A stretch of DNA of 64,000 nt. Source: Chitinophagales bacterium (GTDB lineage Bacteria > Bacteroidota > Bacteroidia > Chitinophagales > Chitinophagaceae). Under the pieces are notes generated by a model. That model was not told the DNA's origin. It was given only the letters and a program-made list of their open reading frames with translations, and searched no databases. Below are positions 60,736 through 64,000 of the stretch, piece after piece; the first letter of the stretch is position 1, and each line of letters starts with the position of its first letter. Both the position numbers and the translations under genes were made by a program. The stretch lies in assembly GCA_013298665.1 (NCBI GenBank), contig JAAFIK010000021.1, positions 1-64,000 on the forward strand, in the 5' to 3' direction.

Positions 60736-61560
60736 TCATTCCTGTACCACAAACCGCACCTGCATGGTATGCATTGCAGATACCTGCTTACCACTATTCT
60801 TGCCCGGAATCCAGTCGGGCATCTTTTTAAGCACCCGTATCACTTCCTGGTTAAACTCCGCTCCGCCATCCCTGACAATTTCGAAAGACTTTAACTTCCC
60901 ATCATACCCCACTACAAACTTTACCCGGACCAACACGGTCTCCTCCTCCTCAAGTTCACGCGGGTTACGCAGGTGCCGCCGCATAAACTCCGCCAATGCC
61001 TTCGTACCACCGGGAAAGTCAGGCGCTACATCCGGATGCTCCATGGGTACTGACGGATCCGGAACGGCTGGTTCAGGCTGAACAAGCGGTGGTTCTGCCG
61101 GTCCGGGATCACCCGGATCGCCGGGACCGGGTGGCACACCTGCTACAACCCGTACACCAACCGGTGCCACAATCCTTATACTCCCGATCCGGGCATTAGA
61201 ATCCAGTGTGTTCAGGCTATCAACGGGTCTCTCTTTTTCTATCCGGATATTGCTGATCCATTTATTTTGTGCAACCACCTGCGTCGCTGTTTCAGGCTGT
61301 TTTTGGGGCAAGGGTTCCTTTGGCTTCCCGGGGGCTAATGTCTGCATATAATGCTCATTCACCTGCAATTCGGCTACAGCCTGCTTCCCGGGCAACAGGG
61401 TAAATGCTGAAAACACCATCACGGCAGCCAGCATAAGCCCGAGCGACAGGTACAACCTTTTACTGTAAAACTTACGCAACGAATACGCGCCATAAGACTT
61501 GTTCTTGTGCTCAAACACCAGGTCGAGCAGATCTGCCCCTAATATTTTTTCCGCTTCCAT
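60736..61560 (-). CDS. TonB family energy transducer (third, diverged copy)
   Basis: This 274-residue TonB homologue opens with the same N-terminal block as the two other copies (LGADLLDLVFEHKNKSYGAY), then a membrane helix (LYLSLGLMLAAVMVFSAFTL), a Gly/Pro-rich linker around residues 150-190 (AGVPPGPGDPGDPGPAEPPL) and a TonB_C domain (LAEFMRRHLRNPRELEEEET, PDWIPGKNSGKQVSAMHTMQ). The linker and C-terminus differ from the other two, so it probably serves different receptors. The start at 61560 follows from alignment to the other copies. It is the first gene of a likely unit with the small membrane, PstS-like and TPR genes. Confidence 0.9.
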   Translation of the reverse strand: MEAEKILGADLLDLVFEHKNKSYGAYSLRKFYSKRLYLSLGLMLAAVMVFSAFTLLPGKQAVAELQVNEHYMQTLAPGKPKEPLPQKQPETATQVVAQNKWISNIRIEKERPVDSLNTLDSNARIGSIRIVAPVGVRVVAGVPPGPGDPGDPGPAEPPLVQPEPAVPDPSVPMEHPDVAPDFPGGTKALAEFMRRHLRNPRELEEEETVLVRVKFVVGYDGKLKSFEIVRDGGAEFNQEVIRVLKKMPDWIPGKNSGKQVSAMHTMQVRFVVQE

Positions 61561-61794
61561 TGTTGTAGGTTTTGAATTGATGGAATATTGTTTCAAAACC
61601 GGCGCCGTATTTGACAATGAGATGATATCGCCCCCCGTTTTCCATAAATCAATATATCCCAACATGCCGGCAATACCCTGCCCCATCTGTAACAAGGCTG
61701 CACATTGCCAAAATGCAAAATCCGAAACAGCCGTATTTTATCCACAGTTTGCACTTGCCGCCGATGGCATAACTTTTACTTAACCACAACGCTG

Positions 61795-61802
61795 TACATT
61801 TG
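61795..61802 (+). promoter_or_regulatory. -7 element for 61817 gene
   Basis: TACATTTG fits TAnnTTTG and lies 14 bases before the ATG. The -33 element is not clear (only TTTT at too short a distance). Confidence 0.5.
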
Positions 61803-61816
61803 ATACTAAATCAACC

Positions 61817-63265
61817 ATGAATATGACGACAACAAAAATGATCCTCACCACAGCCATTTGCTGTGTCCTCTTTTCCTGTAAAAAAACAGCCCCGCTTGCC
61901 GGAACCAATGCCCTCAACACCGGGCAGGACATCACCAGCCTGAAAGCAGCGACCACACTTGCAGAAGGCTTTGAATCCGGCACCAAGACAAGTTATGCAA
62001 CGGCAAGCGTAACCCTCAGCACAGGGGTCTGGAGCCTCAGCGATGCCCTCATCGGCAACAGTGCCGCAGATCCGAAAAGTGGTACACAATCGGCTCGTGT
62101 ACGCAATAGCGGCAAACTCACCATGCTGTTTGACAAAACAGGCGGAGCAGGCACGGTTACTGTTGCACATGCACGTTATGGCAGTGATGGTAACGGCACC
62201 TGGGAACTCTGGTACAGTGCAAACAGCGGCAGCAGCTATACGCAGGCAGGTACAGGCACAACCAGCAGCACAACAACACTCACCACCACTACTTTTACCA
62301 TTAATGTTACCGGCAATATCCGCATCGAAATACGCAAGACAGACGGTGGTACCAACCGTATCAATTTTGATGATATCAATATCGGCGACTACGAAGGCAC
62401 AACACCGCCCGTCACCGGTGCAAAAAAATTCCTGTTCGATGCCACCAAGGCCGAAACCGCCGGTAATGCCGACTGGGTAACCGATCAGGACAACAGCACC
62501 CCGCAGCGCATCCCCACACCACTACAGAACACCATCACCGGTGCTACTGCCGAAACCTACTGGACAGGAGCCATCTCTGCGTGGGGCATTGCCCTGGCCA
62601 AACAGGGACACACCGTAGAAACATTGCCCGCCACCGGTAGTATTACCTATGGCAATACTGCTAATCCGCAAGACCTCTCCAACTATGCGGTATTCGTGAT
62701 TGATGAACCCAATATCCGGTTCACAGCAGCAGAAAAAACAGCCATCCTCAATTTCATCAGTAATGGCGGGGGCCTGTTTATGATTTCCGACCACAACATA
62801 TCCGACCGCAATAATGACGGCTGGGATTCACCCGCCATCTGGAACGACCTGATGACAAATAATGGTAGTATCAGTAACCCGTTCGGATTCAGTATTGACC
62901 TGACCAATTTTTCACAGGTCACCTCCAATATACTTACAGGCAGCAGTACCAACCCCATCCTCAATGGTTCGCAGGGTGCGGTAACACAATTGGAATTTAA
63001 CAACGGGGCATCCATTACCACCAGCACTACTGCCAACCCCAATGTAAAAGGATTGGTTTGGAAAAGTACAGCCACACAGGGGAGTACAAACCTCATGGCA
63101 GCCTCTTCAAATTATGGCAGTGGCCGTGTTTTTGTTGTGGCCGACAGTTCGCCCATGGATGATGGAACCGGCGCACCCGGTAATAACCTTTTTAATGGCT
63201 GGAGTAAGTACAGCCACAGGAACCTCTTTATGAATGCGTCTTTGTGGTTGGCCAAACTGCAATAA
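61817..63265 (+). CDS. Lipoprotein with glutamine-amidotransferase-like domain
   Basis: This 482-residue exported protein has a lipoprotein signal ending CCVLFSCKKT, with Cys21 the likely lipidation site. Residues about 45-200 form a Ser/Thr-rich beta-sandwich-like part (EGFESGTKTSYATASVTLST). Residues about 205-482 resemble a class I glutamine-amidotransferase/ThuA-like fold (KKFLFDATKAETAGNADWVT, LSNYAVFVIDEPNIRFTAAE, FISNGGGLFMISDHNISDR, GSGRVFVVADSSPMDDGTG). No catalytic Cys is seen where a true amidotransferase would have one, so it may be a binding or hydrolase domain. The substrate is unknown; a carbohydrate-related role is possible. Confidence 0.78.
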   Translation: MNMTTTKMILTTAICCVLFSCKKTAPLAGTNALNTGQDITSLKAATTLAEGFESGTKTSYATASVTLSTGVWSLSDALIGNSAADPKSGTQSARVRNSGKLTMLFDKTGGAGTVTVAHARYGSDGNGTWELWYSANSGSSYTQAGTGTTSSTTTLTTTTFTINVTGNIRIEIRKTDGGTNRINFDDINIGDYEGTTPPVTGAKKFLFDATKAETAGNADWVTDQDNSTPQRIPTPLQNTITGATAETYWTGAISAWGIALAKQGHTVETLPATGSITYGNTANPQDLSNYAVFVIDEPNIRFTAAEKTAILNFISNGGGLFMISDHNISDRNNDGWDSPAIWNDLMTNNGSISNPFGFSIDLTNFSQVTSNILTGSSTNPILNGSQGAVTQLEFNNGASITTSTTANPNVKGLVWKSTATQGSTNLMAASSNYGSGRVFVVADSSPMDDGTGAPGNNLFNGWSKYSHRNLFMNASLWLAKLQ

Positions 63266-63273
63266 CCATCGCT

Positions 63274-63321
63274 ATTTCATACAAGAGCCTCCTGCGATCG
63301 CAGGAGGCTCTTGTATGAAAT
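63274..63321. terminator. Perfect 48-bp palindrome, probable bidirectional terminator
   Basis: The two 24-base arms are exact reverse complements with no loop, centred on GCGATCGC. It lies 8 bases after the stop of the 61817 gene and 36 bases beyond the end of the convergent CHU_C gene. There is no long T-run, so its action as a terminator rests on the hairpin alone; the position between convergent stops supports that reading. Confidence 0.7.
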
Positions 63322-63357
63322 CAATGTTATGCACCCGGGCCGGAAACTTTCCCGGCA

Positions 63358-64000
63358 CTACCTTACCAATATCACAATACCCTTTGCCATTTTACTTAAC
63401 CCGTCTTTATTGACATAACGGATCAGCCAGGGGTATGCACCTCCGGGCAGGTCAAGTCCCTTGTACCGGCCATCCCACTTATCCGCTGCATCCCTGCTGC
63501 TGAACACCACCTGCCCCCAGCGGTCAAATATCGCAAAAGAAAAACTTTGATAACTGAACGGATTCAGCAAACCGAACAGGTCATTCCGGCCGTCGCCATT
63601 GGGTGTAAAACCACCCGGAATCAGCAATTCACAATCTCCCCAGCCCACCACTACAGTATCCCGCCCGGTACACCCATTCTGGGTTACGGCTACACGGTAA
63701 GTGCCGGGTTTTGTCACGGTCAGTTGCCGGGTTGTTGCTCCTGTACTCCAGGCATACAGGCTGCCCGGGTATCCTGCATCAAACACCACCGACTGCTGCA
63801 GACAGATGGCCGTATCAGCACCAATATCCACTGCCGGTGCCGGGCGCAGCAGTACGTTCACCGAATCGGATACTGTACAACCGTACTGTTTTACCCGTAC
63901 CCAGTACAACCCGCTGGTGTCGGCGGGTATCGTTGCTGCCGTGCTGCCTGTATTCCACAAATAGCTGGCATCACTCACTGCAACAGACAATTGTACTTTT
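63358..64000 (-). CDS. T9SS type B cargo protein, C-terminal part (cut by window edge)
   Basis: Only the last 214 codons or so are in the window; the frame is open to position 64000. There are two Ig-like/PKD-like repeats (SYLWNTGSTAATIPADTSGL and LYAWSTGATTRQLTVTKPGT), followed by the CHU_C gliding-motility/T9SS type B domain (LIPGGFTPNGDGRNDLFGLL, FAIFDRWGQVVFSSRD, WDGRYKGLDLPGGAYPWLIR) and the usual basic end VILVR. It is thus exported by the type IX system, like the protein at 17344-20979, but no PorP/SprF gene follows it here. Confidence 0.9.
   Translation of the reverse strand, partial: KVQLSVAVSDASYLWNTGSTAATIPADTSGLYWVRVKQYGCTVSDSVNVLLRPAPAVDIGADTAICLQQSVVFDAGYPGSLYAWSTGATTRQLTVTKPGTYRVAVTQNGCTGRDTVVVGWGDCELLIPGGFTPNGDGRNDLFGLLNPFSYQSFSFAIFDRWGQVVFSSRDAADKWDGRYKGLDLPGGAYPWLIRYVNKDGLSKMAKGIVILVR

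Noticed and set aside
63274..63321. Insertion-sequence end or attachment site
   Set aside because: There is no second copy, no transposase or integrase nearby, and the location between convergent stop codons fits a terminator better.

Overview
The window comes from a member of the Bacteroidota, most likely the family Chitinophagaceae. Several independent signs agree. Promoters match the Bacteroidota pattern TTTG-N19-21-TAnnTTTG. Two proteins carry type IX secretion (T9SS) type B C-terminal domains, and one is paired with a PorP/SprF protein. There are proteins of DUF families typical of the phylum (DUF4476, DUF5117/5118-type metalloprotease), TonB/ExbD paralogues in series, and a 14-gene nuo cluster with a short NuoG. 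Family-level placement is an inference.

Layout. 1-342 is the 5' end of a 16S rRNA gene on the minus strand, followed upstream by two tandem rrn promoters and a decayed IS3-type transposase remnant. 1.5-16 kb is housekeeping: truA with a DUF4476 protein, two M1 peptidases, cysE-cysK, a nitroreductase, rsmI, pssA-purS, an aminopeptidase P and pckA. 16-21 kb is a T9SS unit: a 1211-residue PKD-repeat surface protein with a PorP/SprF partner. 21-32.8 kb holds recG and a divergent CvfB-like S1 protein, an orphan conserved protein, a 43-bp tandem repeat block, rmuC, a DUF3820/CDGSH pair, a fasciclin protein, a methyltransferase, an SDR enzyme, and mnmE with a Crp-type regulator.

32.8-37.7 kb is an exbB-exbD-exbD-tonB-tonB-exbD cluster that powers outer-membrane TonB-dependent receptors. 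It contains a second, separately transcribed tonB/exbD set. A third tonB lies at 60.7-61.6 kb, next to a small membrane protein, a PstS-like lipoprotein and a TPR protein. After a secreted metzincin (38.2-40.8 kb) and a MacB-type permease, 42.4-57.5 kb is the complete complex I cluster nuoABCDEFGHIJKLMN, read on the minus strand from a clear promoter upstream of nuoA. Two exported, non-complex-I proteins sit inside it: a predicted outer-membrane barrel between nuoF and nuoG, and a small exported protein between nuoJ and nuoK. The window ends with a lipoprotein carrying a glutamine-amidotransferase-like fold, a perfect 48-bp palindrome, and the C-terminus of another T9SS cargo protein.

Most of the window is ordinary core genome. 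No prophage, CRISPR array, complete IS or defence island is visible. The signals most worth a second look are the 43-bp tandem repeat array, recG without a canonical start codon, the repeated AGTACCTGGTACT palindromes between genes, the 20-bp palindrome at the fasciclin gene's predicted start of transcription, the exported proteins inside the nuo cluster, and the layered TonB/ExbD duplications. Several gene starts were moved because the longer reading frame ran through a TAnnTTTG promoter element or past a conserved N-terminus.
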